A stretch of DNA of 64,000 nucleotides from Myotis daubentonii. Taxonomy: Eukaryota > Chordata > Mammalia > Chiroptera > Vespertilionidae. Both the position numbers and the translations under genes were made by a program. This document shows, one piece after another, positions 33,755 to 44,707 of this stretch (position 1 is the first letter of the stretch; each line of letters opens with the position of its first letter). The stretch covers positions 104,682,671 through 104,746,670 of the forward strand of contig NC_081844.1 of the NCBI RefSeq assembly GCF_963259705.1, read 5' to 3'. Under the pieces are notes generated by a model that was not told the DNA's origin, ran no database searches, and saw only the letters and a list, made by a program, of their open reading frames with translations.

Positions 33755-33995
33755 ACCAGGGGCAGTGGCCAAAGGCTTGGACTCTGGAGCCAGCCTGTCT
33801 GGGTTCAAACCCCAGAGCTGCTATTTTCTAGCTCCGAGCCCTCGCAGATGTGATTAACCTTTCTGGCCTCCATTTCCTCACAGGGGAGCCAGTAAGCCTT
33901 CCTCGTAGGGGATTTTGTAAGGATTAAGTGCATGGATACATGCAAAGAGCTTAGATGGCGTCTGGCATGTACCAAGAGCTCAATAAATATTAGTG
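33755..33995 (+). repeat. MIR SINE, essentially full length (plus strand)
   Basis: Best-preserved MIR here: 'ggcttggactctggagccagcctgtctgggttcaaaccccagagctgc' head, 'ctggcctccatttcctcacagggg' core, and 'aagagctcaataaatattag' 3' end. Confidence 0.95.
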
Positions 33996-35010
33996 TAATC
34001 TCCACGCCACAGCCTTTTCAGACCTCCCAACAACAAGCTTTCAGAAGACAAATCCGGGGAGCAGGAGTGGGGATTGCTGTGCGACCCGCATGAAGGGGCT
34101 TGTGTGAGGGGCACTCGGCACGTCTGTAGCGGAGGGATCATTCGTGGGGAGCGGTGTCGGCTGCTGCCTGGGTTTTGGCTCACACACCTGGACTCTGCTG
34201 TGGATTTTCTATCTGACAGGAAGCCTTGGGTGTGCTGTTTTCACCTGTGAAATATTTCGCCCAGGGTTATGTTTTCCTGGGCTTTTTGTCATTATTCCTT
34301 ATCGCAGCCACATTTTGTCGCAGTGTTATTTGGTCTCTTACGGTTGGCTGGGGCATCAGGACCGGGTCCCTGACTCTGCTTGGCCCGGCTCCTTACAGCA
34401 TCTATGACGTGGGCCCCAGGGCCATCCTTCAGAGGCTGGGCTCAGGTTAGAGGTTCGATGCTGGCAGCCCATAGGTGAGTCTGGCCCACAGGGTTTCGAT
34501 TCTACCTCAGGGTGCTGGCCCACCCAAAGTCATAAAATTAACTTTGAGTCAAGTGGGAACATATAAAATTTGGTGCACTGCGTGTGATAGTCCAGATTTC
34601 CCACTTCTCAGAAGCACACTAGCTGGCTTGGCTGGGCCTGCCTTCCTCCATGGCGATGCTTGGCCAAAGCCAACGGGAGCTGCCTGCTTTCGATGTGCAC
34701 AGCCCCCCCCCCCCCATTCCCTCTCACTCCCAGCTGCTCTCATCTACTGTCACTCTTGCACAGAGAGAGTAGCAATAAGAGGAAAGGGACTGCTTGTTAT
34801 ACCCACGCTTTATAAAAGTGGGGAGACTTTGAATCTCACCCCCCCCCAACAAGGACAGTATTAGAGCTTCTTCAGTCTCTTGTTTGTTCCGTTGACATTC
34901 CTTCCGAGGTGGCACAGGTGCCACAGACAGAGAGGAGTTCTTAATGTATCCGCATTAGATGACAAATGGCAGACTTGGGACTTTAATCCAGATCTTCTAG
35001 ATAAAAATTC
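33996..35010. other. Single-copy sequence with two poly(C) runs
   Basis: C13 at 34703-34715 and C9-10 at 34839-34848. The 129-codon plus frame (34475-34864) is not recognised. Confidence 0.4.
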
Positions 35011-35292
35011 AAATCTTGCCCTGGCCATTTTTCTCAGTGGTTAGAGCGTTGGCCTATGGACCAAAGGGTCCCAGGTTGGATTCTTGGTCAAGGGCACATA
35101 TCTGGGTTGTAGATTTGATCCTGTGCCTTGGTTGGGGCGTGGGAGGGAGGCAACCAATCAATGTGTCTCTTTCACATCAATGTTTCTCTCTCTCTCTTTT
35201 CCTTCTCCCTCCCTCCCTCCCTTCCACTCTCTCTAAAAGTCAATTAAAAAAAATATCCTTGGATGAGGATTAACCAAAAAACCCTCAAATCT
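35003..35292 (+). mobile_element. Ves SINE (plus strand)
   Basis: Head 'ttgccctggccatttttctcagtggttagagcgttggcctatggacc', mid 'ggcaaccaatcaatgtgtctctttcacatcaatgtttctc', and tail 'ggatgaggattaaccaaaaaa'. Flanking TCAAATCT at 35009-35016 and 35285-35292 is a likely short target duplication. Confidence 0.9.
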
Positions 35293-35445
35293 CTTGCTCC
35301 TTTCCCCACTTTGTCTTCTGGATTATGAATTTTCAGCTAACTCACGTGGAAAGGCTGCTCTGTGTCACCTGCTCAAATCTAGGGATTCAGAGATAGATTA
35401 GGTGGAACACCTGCCTCAGCATCTCCCCCTGGTCAATATAGTGCA

Positions 35446-35477
35446 TTCATTCATTCATTCATTCATTCATTCATTCA
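35446..35477. repeat. (CATT)8 tetranucleotide repeat
   Basis: Perfect CATT units followed by 'caacacagagttg', possibly the eroded tail end of a minus-strand L2. Confidence 0.9.
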
Positions 35478-35551
35478 ACACAGAGTTGTCAATAGAAATA
35501 AAGTCCTTGGATATTGAGAATAGCATTATGATGAGGGTCCAGAGTTTATTA

Positions 35552-35833
35552 TCCTATATAATAAAAGCCTAATATGCTAAGTGTCCAACTGTTTGTTTGA
35601 CCAGTCACTATGATGTACACTGACCACCAGGTGGTAGATGCTCCGACCGGTAGGTTAGCTTGCTGCTGGGGTCTGGCCGATCGGGATTGGGTGAGACAGG
35701 CTGGACATGCCCTGAAGCCTTCCCATGGTCCCTCCCTGAACCCTATTGTGCACCGGTGGGGTCCCTCGGCCTGACCTGTGCCCTCTCACAATCCAGGACC
35801 CCTCAGGAGATGTTGGAGAGCTGGTTTTGGCCC
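35552..35833 (+). mobile_element. HeliBat-type Helitron, 5' end, 3'-truncated
   Basis: Starts TCCTATATAATAAAAGCCTA directly after an A (Helitrons insert between A and T and begin with TC) and continues 'atatgctaagtgtcc', 'ccagtcactatgatgtacactgaccaccaggtgg', then 'ggggtccctcggcctgacctgtgccctctcacaatccaggacccctcaggagatgttggagagctggttttggcc', the recalled HeliBat non-autonomous pattern. The usual 3' hairpin plus CTRR end is not visible. The sequence changes to AC-rich DNA at about 35834. No Rep/helicase coding sequence. Confidence 0.85.
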
Positions 35834-35878
35834 CACACAGACACACGTGCACACACATGTACGCATATATACACACCA
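35834..35878. repeat. Degenerate (AC)n tract
   Basis: 'cacagacacacgtgcacacacatgtacgcatatatacacacc', abutting the broken Helitron. Confidence 0.75.
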
Positions 35879-35879
35879 A

Positions 35880-36090
35880 GCGTGTGCTCAATATTTTACT
35901 CGTATCATCGTGCCTAATGATAAGCACAGTGCAGGAGGCAGGTGCTATTATTATCACCATTTTATAGACAATGAAACTGAGAAACAGAGAGGTTAAGGAA
36001 CTTGCCCAAGATCACACAGCCCATAAGCAGGCACTGGAACCAGAGCCCTGAGCTCACAGACTGCCCGGCCTCCACTCTTAGGCACACTGT
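35880..36090 (-). repeat. MIR SINE (minus strand)
   Basis: 'aatgaaactgagaaacagagaggttaaggaacttgcccaagatcacacagcccataagcagg' is an excellent reverse-complement MIR core. Confidence 0.93.
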
Positions 36091-36399
36091 TATCTTAACC
36101 CTCTCACCCAGGAAGTCACTCCTTTAACACAATGGCCAGTGCTATGGTTAACTATTTCTAGTCTTGCAATGTGGAAAAGAGAGAGCCCTGTGGTTTGTTA
36201 CCCAAACCCCATAAGTTTTTCCTACTTTTTCTGAAAGATATAGCAGCTTTTCTTTGCCCCTGAACTCTGACTATGAAAATAAAAGGGAAAACATCCACCA
36301 AAGGACTACAAATCTCTCATCTTTACAAGTAAAACATTCACTGTAACAGAGCTTTTCTGCATGCAACACTGGGAGGATACCCTGTTCTTATTCCACCAC
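36091..36399. other. Single-copy intronic sequence
   Basis: AT-rich, nothing recognised. Confidence 0.35.
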
Positions 36400-36520
36400 C
36401 TTACTCATTTGACAATTTATTGAGTACCTTGTGTCCTAGAGGCTGTGCTGGCACTGGGGATGCAGAAACCCAAGCAGCATGGCCCTGTCCCCAAGTAACT
36501 CAGTCCCCTGCCTGGCTCTC
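36400..36520 (-). mobile_element. L2 3' end fragment (minus strand)
   Basis: 'tttgacaatttattgagtaccttgtgtcctagaggctgtgctggcactggggatgcagaaaccc' matches the antisense L2 end. Confidence 0.85.
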
Positions 36521-37147
36521 TTCTGGGTAATTCTAATTATGATTCCCCTCTAAGCAAAGGACAGAGAAGCAGCAGTGAGTCTGGGTTTTGCCAGGAGTCT
36601 TATGCCGGTTCCCCGGTCTGCTCAAAGCGCCCACATGTGGGATCTGAGCTGGTTAAGCCGGGAGCCCTCCCAGGCAGAGAAGTTGGTGTGCCCTTTCAGC
36701 AAAACAGATGTGTTAATTAGCCAGAGAAACCTTGCGGAGGGGCAGGGAGATCGAAAGGGGGAGGGGCCCTACCTGCTTTTCCTGACCCCATGGAAATATA
36801 TCTGGACTCTGGTCAGCTTTGCTCTTGGAACTTGGATATCTGGGGGGAGGGGCTGTCATTGCCTTTTCCATCCTGGGAGCTGCCACATGTAGGGAGTGAA
36901 GACACCAGAATAAATAAGTGAGGAAGGAATGGATGGATGAATAGATACCTAGATAGACATGTAAATATATAGCAAAAGCCTAGGAGGATGCCCACCAAGC
37001 TACTAGCAGTGGGCACACAGGGAGAGGGGACCTCAAAGGGGGAGAGAAGTAGGTTAGTTGTGGGAATGGGAGGGCTTCACTTTTTTACTCAGTACATTTC
37101 TTATTAAGCTAATTGCTAAACAATCCACGTATATTCCTAATATAAAA
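36521..37147. other. Single-copy intronic sequence
   Basis: No repeat recognised. The 105-codon plus frame at 36575-36892 has no known motif. Confidence 0.35.
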
Positions 37148-37325
37148 GAGAATTCAGGCTTTAGAATAAGACCAGAATGTAAGTCCTAACTTCCTCCACT
37201 TCTGAGAGTGATGTGACCAGGGGCAAATTATTTCAAGTCTCTAAACCCCAAACTCCTTGTTTATAAGACAGGCTTTGTTGTGAGGAGTGGATGAGATTAA
37301 GCGCTGGATAAAATGCTGACCGAGC
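37148..37325 (+). repeat. MIR (plus strand)
   Basis: 'tgatgtgaccaggggcaaattatttcaagtctctaaacccc' and 'gaggagtggatgagattaagcgctgg' fit a diverged MIR. Confidence 0.78.
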
Positions 37326-37561
37326 TGTCAGTGGCCATCAGCTCTTTCTCTAAAATTATTTGTTGCATTATTAATAGCATATAGGTGGGGCTGACAGTCA
37401 GCTAGAGAGGAGACTGGGTGGGCAGAAGAGGGTGGCGGCAGCAGGGCCAAGCAAGGGGGTTCGGTGTGAGGCAGCGGAAATGACGCTCCTCATTTGCAGA
37501 GATATGCTCCCTTCTCACCCCCCAACGCTGCTTTCTTCTCTGGAAATGTCCAGCGCATGAG

Positions 37562-37770
37562 GCTGGCTAAGAGCATGAGCCCCGTTGGTTCCCCGCCCTG
37601 GCTGTGCTGCTAGCCACCCTGTGTCCTCAGGAAGGGTCCTTCCCTCTGTGTCAGTTTCCTCACCTGGAAAATGGGAACAGTTTTTACCCCAAAGACGGTC
37701 TCAAGGACTAAATGAGCCAATGATGCATGCCTGGCACAGAGTAAGTGCATAATAAACACGAATTCTTAGT
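37562..37770 (+). repeat. MIR (plus strand)
   Basis: 'ctaagagcatgagcccc' head, 'gtcagtttcctcacctggaaaatgggaacag' and 'gcctggcacagagtaagtgcataataaac' 3' end. Confidence 0.92.
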
Positions 37771-38010
37771 ATCATGCCCCTAGTTGTAGGACAGTATTAA
37801 GATTTTCCAAGGCCGTCGCTATTCCTTTTGGAGATTTCACTTCATGTCCTATCAAACCCTTTAATATTTTTTGGTGTAAAATATTTAAAGGGTTTTTAAA
37901 AATATATATAATTTGGCTATTAAAACCATTTCTTTATGAGTAACTCCTGGCTATAAACCCTCAGCATTTACTGGGCATATTTGAAATTTTTTTCCAAGTG
38001 GGATATTCTA
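37771..38010. other. AT-rich single-copy sequence
   Basis: 37863-37920 is T/A-rich with TTTAAA runs. No element named. Confidence 0.35.
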
Positions 38011-38262
38011 AGGAACAAATTTTTGCGTGTGTGTTTTTTAACATATTTTTATTGATTTCAGAGAAGAAGGAAGAGGGAGAGAGAGATAGAAACATCCATG
38101 ATGAGAGAGAATCATGGATCAGCTGCCTCCTGCACACCCCCCACTGGGAATTGAGCCCACAACCCGGGCATGTGCTCTTGACCGGAATCGAACCTGGGAC
38201 CTTTTAGTTCACAGGCCGACGCTCTATCCACTGAGCCAAACCGGGTAGGGCAGGAACAAATT
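38011..38262 (-). mobile_element. Ves SINE (minus strand) with 11-bp target duplication
   Basis: AGGAACAAATT flanks the element at 38011-38021 and 38252-38262. The inside reads, in reverse, the tRNA-like head ('ctatccactgagccaaaccgggtaggg', with 'ggaatcgaacctgggacc' as the B box complement) and 'agctgcctcctgcacaccccccactggg'. Confidence 0.95.
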
Positions 38263-38539
38263 GTTTTTAAATGGAATGAAATTTTTATGGATATCAAATT
38301 TAATAATTAATGGCATGTACATAATGTTACATTATGTGACATTTAATTAAATATTTGCTCATTTTGATTTTGCAGTTTTCTCTTTTTGTACTTTGGAGCA
38401 GGAAAAAAAATTTTTTCAGGCCTCAGGCAATGTAATTATTACAGGCTGCTCGCCAGTGGCCGGAAAGACCCCCGCCTCCCCCACCCCCGCCGCCCTCCCT
38501 CCCCACAGCTGTCAGCAGGCAGGTGGGACACGACACAGA
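38263..38539. other. AT-rich then C-rich single-copy sequence
   Basis: 38280-38400 is AT-rich with several TTAATTA-like motifs. 38465-38510 is C-rich. No gene. Confidence 0.3.
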
Positions 38540-38670
38540 GGAGACCTGTCAGCTCACCTTTCCCTGTCACCCCATTTAACACCTGGCGAACCTCAGATCC
38601 AGGAAGGAGAGTGACGTGCCCAAAGGACAGTTTGAGTCCCCAAATGCAGAGTCCTGGGCCTCCCCAAAGT
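38540..38670 (-). repeat. MIR fragment (minus strand), diverged
   Basis: 'caccccatttaacacctggcgaacctcagatccaggaaggagagtgacgtgcccaaagg' resembles reverse-complement MIR. Confidence 0.5.
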
Positions 38671-39370
38671 TATTTTTTTACACATTTTTGAGGGGTGGCT
38701 CCCATAGTCGAGGTGGTCAAAGTCACCAATGCCAGGGAAGGCTCAGCTGGGTCCACCAGGGCTGCACATGTTCGCAACTCAATGACTAAATCAAATAGCG
38801 ACGTGAACTGCCAGCCCGGAGTGTCCATGCAACACAAGCAGGAATGTTCACCAGTTGTTAGGATGCAGCAGGGCATTGGGAAGCAGTCGGGGGCCTTGCT
38901 CCTGTGACTTGGCAGACCTCCAGGAGGTGAGCTCAAGGGAGTGGAAGAGCCGTCTTGGGACCCCACCTGCTAAGGGCAGGCCTGGGCAGAACTAAACACT
39001 GTGTGTCCTCCTGAGCCAGGCAGCTCAGCTCATCACCCTGCAGAGGTTCGGGAAGGATGGGAAGCTGGGGAACTGCCTGACCGTTCGGAGGGGGTGGGAG
39101 CACCAGGCTTCTGCCATCTAATTAGGGCTCAGAGTGGCTAGTCCTACAGGAGAGGAAGGAGGAACACCCTGCCTGGGCCCACTGGGGGCACAAGGGCACC
39201 TGGGTAGAGCCAGGGCATGCTCAGGGAGCAATGGACCTTTATTTGCAAATAGGAAGGTTCCAGGTCCAGACACTTCCTGAGCATAGTCAGTCAGTGCGTA
39301 AGAAGGATGGGGCGGGACGCTGCATTTGTGCACATCTTCACTGGAGAGGTTCAGCCAGGGAAACTCCCTT
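38671..39370. other. Single-copy intronic sequence
   Basis: No element recognised. The short opposing frames are uninformative. Confidence 0.35.
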
Positions 39371-39531
39371 TAAAAGCCTGATTAGCCCAGCCAGTGTGGT
39401 CTAGTGGTTGAGGGTCAACCGGTGAACCAGGAGGTCATGGTTCGATTCCCAGTCAGGGCACGTTCCTGGGTTTCTGCTCAGTAGGGGGCATGCAGGAGGC
39501 AGCCAATCAATGATTCTCTCTCATCATTGTT

Positions 39532-39603
<72 letters not shown>

Positions 39604-39666
39604 CCCCTTCCTCTCTCTGAAATCAATAAAAAAATATATTAAAATAAATAAATAAAAGCCTGGTTA
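39371..39666 (+). mobile_element. Ves SINE (plus strand) with 14-bp target duplication and long (CT)n
   Basis: TAAAAGCCTGATTA (39371-39384) and TAAAAGCCTGGTTA (39653-39666) flank the element. It keeps a near-ideal tRNA-type Pol III promoter: A box 'tggtctagtggttg' (39397-39410) and B box GGTTCGATTCC (39439-39449). The body expanded into a (CT)n of about 70 bp at 39534-39602. Close duplications suggest a fairly young copy. Confidence 0.96.
39534..39602. repeat. (CT)n microsatellite inside the Ves SINE
   Basis: About 34 CT units, much longer than the same region in the other Ves copies of this window. Confidence 0.95.
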
Positions 39667-40864
39667 CATGGTCTCCATTTACAAACAGGCACAGAGGCTC
39701 CACAGATTTGCTTCCTGTTCACATCTCACGGCCAAGGGGGTCTTGCCTGAAGCCGCACAGGACACAGCAAGCCAAATGTGCCCTGGGCCACTACTGTGCC
39801 TGAGCCCAGGCTGTGCGCGTGGTGGGGGGGGCTTAGGGAAACAAGGTGTCCATTGGGGCGGAGGGGACTCCTGTTTGTAAAGGAAAGCGTGCCAGCCTGG
39901 TGGTCTTCCCAGCTTTGCCACACATTTGCTGCGTGTCCTCGGTCCGGCCACTTTAGTGCCCAGAGCTTCCGCTCCCTTCTCGGTCCGGCAAGGGCAGGGC
40001 TGGGTCCCTAAGACCATCCCGTTGAGCAAGTGCTAAGCTGCATGGCACAAATGACTGGTTCCGCTTCAAGTGTCTCCAAGGAGAGGATTTTCGGAGATGG
40101 ACTGGGTGTGTGGAAGCTGCTAGAACAGGGTTAGGGAAATTATCCAAGATTCACCCACACTGTGTTATTAACCCAAGAGGCTGTGCAGCTCTCAGCTGCG
40201 CACAGCTGTGATCTACCCAGATCCCCCACTGCCCTCAAGCCCCTCTCCCTCAGCTTATATTAGAAAGATCCCTGAAGTGACCTTAAGCATCTCAGGGAGG
40301 GTTCAGTTACATTTAAGGAAGGACTTCTATACAAATACTGTTAGAGGTATGAGCATGTAAGCAAACAGGGAGAAAGGCATCATCGACCTTCCAGAAGCCT
40401 TAAGGTGCTGGTCATGGGCATATTTTGCACTCCTGCAAAGAGGTGTGCTAAGAAAATGCATTGAACCAATCCCATTTCAAATGCACTGGGAGTGTGTGCT
40501 GCTCAAAGGCCCTGGAATGCCCTTCAATTTACCTGTTTGTAAATGCAGGCTCTGTTTAACCCAGTATTTAAAGTGAATTTCCCTGGCTGACTCTCCCCAG
40601 CAAAGAAAAGTACAAATGCAGCCTTTCTCAGGAACTGAAAAATGGATCCAATTCATTCTCCAGGTTCCTTCCAGACCTACAAGTCTAGGAATGCGTCATC
40701 CAGAAGGGAAATGCACAGGCCCTCTCTGCCTTGGCCAAGATGCCTGCTTTCCGTCTCCCTGAGCATGTCTCTATTGCCAGCACCGACCAGGCTTGTTCCG
40801 AGGGCTCCGGCTGGGCACCACTGGGGGGTTGAATAGAATTTGGAATTCTATTCTACTTCCATTC
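39667..40864. other. Single-copy intronic sequence
   Basis: A 1.2-kb stretch. A possible MIR remnant at 39900-39960 ('tttgctgcgtgtcctcggtccggccactttagtgcccagagcttc') is too weak to call. Confidence 0.35.
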
Positions 40865-40985
40865 ACTCTGGACTGTGTGTGTTCCAGTTACATTCCAGAC
40901 AAGAGGGCAGGGACTCTGGTTTTAATTCTCAGAGCCTGGTGTGGAGCAAGCAACTCAGTAAGTAGCAGTGAATGAATGAATGAGT
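40865..40985 (+). mobile_element. L2 3' end (plus strand)
   Basis: 'gacaagagggcagggactctggttttaattctcagagcctggtgtggagc' ending '(aatg)n' near 40968-40982 is the L2 3' terminus. Confidence 0.8.
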
Positions 40986-40989
40986 AAAG

Positions 40990-41170
40990 ACGGGGACCAT
41001 CAGTATAGTTGTCTGTGTGACCTTTAACCAGTTACTTAACTGCACTGAGCTCCAGTTTCTGCATCCATACCTCTACCTAGTAGGATTGCTGTGAGGATTA
41101 AATGAGACAAAAATGTAGAAAGCACTTACCACATTGCCTGGCATATAATAAAGACTCCACCACCACTAGC
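40990..41170 (+). repeat. MIR (plus strand)
   Basis: 'tgtgtgacctttaaccagttacttaactgcactgagctccagtttctgc', 'gattgctgtgaggattaaatgagac', 'gcctggcatataataaagac'. Confidence 0.93.
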
Positions 41171-41174
41171 TATC

Positions 41175-41325
41175 ATTATTGTTCACTTGATCCTTTCCAT
41201 AGCCTGTGAGGATAAGTACACATCACCATCCCCACTGAGCAGATGGAAAAACTGAGGCTCAGAGGTGTCAGGTGCCTGCCCGAGGTCACAGGTGGAACTG
41301 GGACTCTTCCCACTGCTGAACAGTC
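41175..41325 (-). repeat. MIR (minus strand)
   Basis: 'gagcagatggaaaaactgaggctcagaggtgtcaggtgcctgcccgaggtcacagg' is the reverse MIR core, placed tail to tail with the preceding MIR. Confidence 0.88.
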
Positions 41326-42240
41326 AGTGAAAGGAAACCACAGGAGACCTCCTTCCTGCTAACGGAGCAGCAGAGGCAGCGTGCCAGGGAGGCTTGGGAA
41401 TGCACGGAGTCCTCCTGGGTCATCCTGCTCGCAGAGCGCCCCGGCTTTGCAGGGGGGCAGGCGTTGATTTTCCTCGGGCTCCTGATCTGTTGTTGGCCCT
41501 GTGAGCTTCAGGGGTGGTTGAGCTCCGGTTAATGCTGCTGTCCTCGCCCCTGAACTGCCCCTGCTCAGGGGAATTTATTACTTCCTTAAACAAGCCTGCC
41601 TACAGCGATACCGAGCAGGCAGTGGAGAGGAGGGAGGTGTTACTGCAAGGCCATCCTGAACCGTGCACATTGCCGGGAGAGGGCCTGCCAGCTCCCCGCG
41701 CCCGACGCTGCATGCAGTGTGATGCTCTGGAAAATTAAAGCCATGCAAACACATTTAAAATTCACCCAGTGGATATTCTTCCCGAATGGGTGAATACATG
41801 GGAAACAAGACATACACAGGCACGGTCGGACAAAGCACGGCCTTGAGTCCATTCGATTACCTGCCCTCATGGTGGGGACGGAGGGCCCTGGCTAAACGGA
41901 CACACAGATAATCCGGAAACTGCTTGGCAGGAGAAGGAACCTCCCCATCGCACCTGGCTGTGCTGTTGTTAATGAGGAGCTTGTGAGACTGTCAGCCCAT
42001 CTCTGCCTTCCTTCCCATCTAAGCTTGGGCTCTGGGGACAGTGAGAAGCCCCAGAGGTGCGCAAACAAACAAAGTCTGAGAAGCCCGTCCTCCGAATAGC
42101 AGGGCTGTTGGCGTGGAGCGCTCTCCTGGAAATCCTGGTGTGCCCATTTAAATCACAGCCGCCCGCAGCCACAGGGTGGCCCTGGCTGTTCTCCTCATCC
42201 CCGCCACGCCCCCTTTTTCATACTATTAAAATAGAGGACA
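41326..42240. other. Single-copy intronic sequence, somewhat CpG-enriched
   Basis: 41380-41480 and 41690-41710 contain clustered CpGs but no island-length stretch. Nothing coding recognised. Confidence 0.35.
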
Positions 42241-42261
42241 AAGGGGGTATGTTTTTCTTTT

Positions 42262-42294
42262 TAAAAAATGTTTTTACTGATTTTCAGAGAAAGG

Positions 42295-42331
<37 letters not shown>

Positions 42332-42493
42332 GGAAACATTGATGTTAGAGCAGAACATTGATGGCCGCCTCCTGCATGCCCCCCATGGGGGATGGAGCCC
42401 GCAACCCAGGCATGTGCCCTGACCTGGATTCGAACCATTAATCCTTTGGTGCATGGGATGATGCCCAACTAACAGAGCCACAACAGCCAGGGC
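42262..42493 (-). mobile_element. Ves SINE (minus strand)
   Basis: In reverse: 'gccacaacagccagggc' head, 'gacctggattcgaacc' B-box complement, 'gccgcctcctgcatgccccccatggggg' and a (GA)n body at 42297-42328. The head region is more diverged than in other copies. No certain target duplication. Confidence 0.9.
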
Positions 42494-43195
42494 TCTCCCC
42501 CGCCACCTTTTTTTCTCTTTTTGGTGAGAATTTGCAGCATATGGCTTAATCATTCATTTTATATGAATAATGCCACATTTCAAGATTCAATAGGAGGCAA
42601 AGAGCTCCCTTAAAGATTGTTCAATAACACTAAGGCCAGGAAAAAAGCCGGTGTGTTAGCAGCGCCTGGCAGGAAAGGCCATTCATGCCGAAGGCTGTCA
42701 TTCATCAGCCTCCCAGTCACCCTCGTCACTGACTGGAGGTAAAGGGCTCTCATCTTCTCATGCTTCTCTATTTTGCCAACAATACATAAGATATATATGC
42801 TGGTCATGGTTACTTTATCAGCATGACCAGCTCCTGGTAGGTTTGGTAAAGAATGGCACAGGTTCCCAGAATTTAGGTCCAATAGATTCCATTAATAAAT
42901 TTCTAACTTCCAAAGTACTTAAGCCTAGGCCTGGCCATAAAGAACATATGAAGGTTCAGGTAGCTTCGCAGAGTGTTCTGGTGAGCAGGAGTGGGTATAA
43001 AAAGCACGTTTCAGGGAATCAGAAGGCCATTCTACAGAAGCAGAACTGGTTCTACATTCCAAGAAAGACGTTTATGCACAACAGAAGAAAGGCCTTTGTA
43101 ACAAGTCTAACTCTCCATGGGGGAGGGATTCCTGGTCAAGTGGGCAGGTCTCTCTTCCTGGAGTTACTGGAGCAGAGGTCACTGGATCTTTTATT
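42494..43195. other. Single-copy sequence with an unassigned 134-codon frame
   Basis: The plus frame 42843-43247 is among the longer ones outside repeats, but I recognise no domain and it has no promoter or splice context. It could be part of an old unrecognised repeat. Confidence 0.3.
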
Positions 43196-43295
43196 GGGGA
43201 TGCTATGGAGGGGAGCATGCATGAGGGTGAGTGTTGGACTAAAGTAACCCTGGAAAGTCCTTCCAGTTCTGAGATCCTTGATTTTGTTTCACTTT
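43196..43295 (+). repeat. Possible MIR-family 3' fragment (plus strand)
   Basis: 'ggactaaagtaaccctggaaagtccttccagttctgagatccttgatttt' resembles the MIR-type ending '…aaggtcccttccagctctgacattctatga', also shared with some LTR ends. Confidence 0.4.
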
Positions 43296-44369
43296 CTTGG
43301 CCAACTGTTTTATTAATAAATGCTATCCTAGTTGTGCCTCCCACGTCCTAAGAGTCATCTTAGAACTAGAAAGATCAAGGAAGAGTGGTGTGGAGACCAA
43401 GTAGAATACACCTAGGGATAAAGTAGAAAATATAATGACTGACGGAAAAAAGATAGGGCCTGGCAAAGAGGAAACAGAAGCGTGTCAGAGAGCTGAGCCT
43501 GCTAATACTCGGAAGGAGGGCAAACGGCTGTTTGATTTCTATTGAGGTCCTGATTAGAGCAAATGGGGTTAAATTAAATTAAACCACTATGAAGCTGGAT
43601 CATCAGGAGCAGAGTGTTGGGTCCCGTGCTATCAATCTCTCAGAGAATTGCCTTTATTGAGGGTGGAGATGAGAACAAGGTTGAGCTGCGTTTGTTGCTT
43701 TCGTGAAACTGATTAAGGCAAAGTCTATCCTGCTTCTTCTCTGAGTCTTTTAATAAAGGACTCATGATAAGCTCCTGCCAGTGTTTCATTATAGAAGAGC
43801 AAATAATGTGGTCTCTGCAAAAAGCTGTACTTATCTTCCATGTCAGAAAATTAAAACTGTGTAAATTGATGTAGTTTCTTGTTTTCTGCCTTCGGGGCCA
43901 GAGAACTTGCACCAGGCCCTTGGGCACTTACATCTGCTCAGTGATGGTGCCTGAAAGTCACTATGTCCGCTCCTCGTAATAGATGAACTCGCTTCAGGAC
44001 CTTGATAACATGACTTGTGTTTTAACTTGTTGTTCATCTCACATCTTTGGGAAGTGAGTAGGCTAAAATCTCATATACTCAAGACAAAATAGAGTAAAAG
44101 GGAGAAATGATCGATTGGAAAGGAGCACGAGTTCCTGGGATGGGTTTTCAGTTCAGATTGAAGAATTTCAGTTTCAGGAGACGAGCAGAGATGGAGGGGG
44201 CGGTACTACACTCTGCGTTGTGTTCTTGGTCATCATCTCATTATTCACTCCCACTGGTCTTCTGCAATATTTAAAGCTCCGTAGCTGTCATTGGACACCC
44301 CACACATTGGTAAGTGATGGCAATGAGATCCAGTTCAGGTCAACCAGTTGTCTGTTTGCAATTTCCTGA
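43296..44369. other. Single-copy intronic sequence
   Basis: AT-leaning with no recognised element. The short frames in this kilobase are unsupported. Confidence 0.35.
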
Positions 44370-44480
44370 GTGTAGGTAAGTTCAGTTGTATGTCTGACAA
44401 TTGTCACTGGGGAGCCGTAAGTGGGGAGCACCTTGAGGACAGGAAATGGATTGTTTTTATAGCGGATTTCTTCCCACCCA
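44370..44480 (+). mobile_element. Possible L2 3' remnant (plus strand)
   Basis: 'gggagcaccttgaggacaggaaatggattgtttttatagc' resembles the L2 phrase '…ccttgagggcagggac…tgtttt'. Short and uncertain. Confidence 0.35.
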
Positions 44481-44707
44481 GCGTATAGGCTGTCAGATTT
44501 CTTGTGTCTGTGAAGGTTTGTTTAATCAAATTAAAATGAATGGAATATAATTGAAATGGCTTGAACTTCACTGAACAGAATTAAATTGAATTGCCTAGTC
44601 TTGCCTTACACCAGGGGAATGTCTCACCTTTGTTAGCTAATCAACTCTAACAACAGAGCAAGAGTAAGCATAGCATGCTGAGCACAGTGTTTATAATTTA
44701 AACATGT
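44481..44707. other. AT-rich single-copy sequence
   Basis: Runs of AATTAAA/TTGAATT near 44525-44600. No named element. Confidence 0.3.

Noticed and set aside
39371..39666. Ves SINE heads as functional tRNA genes
   Set aside because: Although A and B boxes are recognisable, the sequence lacks a complete cloverleaf and is followed by the SINE body and A-rich tail.
42843..43247. 134-codon plus frame
   Set aside because: No recognisable family, promoter or splice context; consistent with chance in 64 kb.
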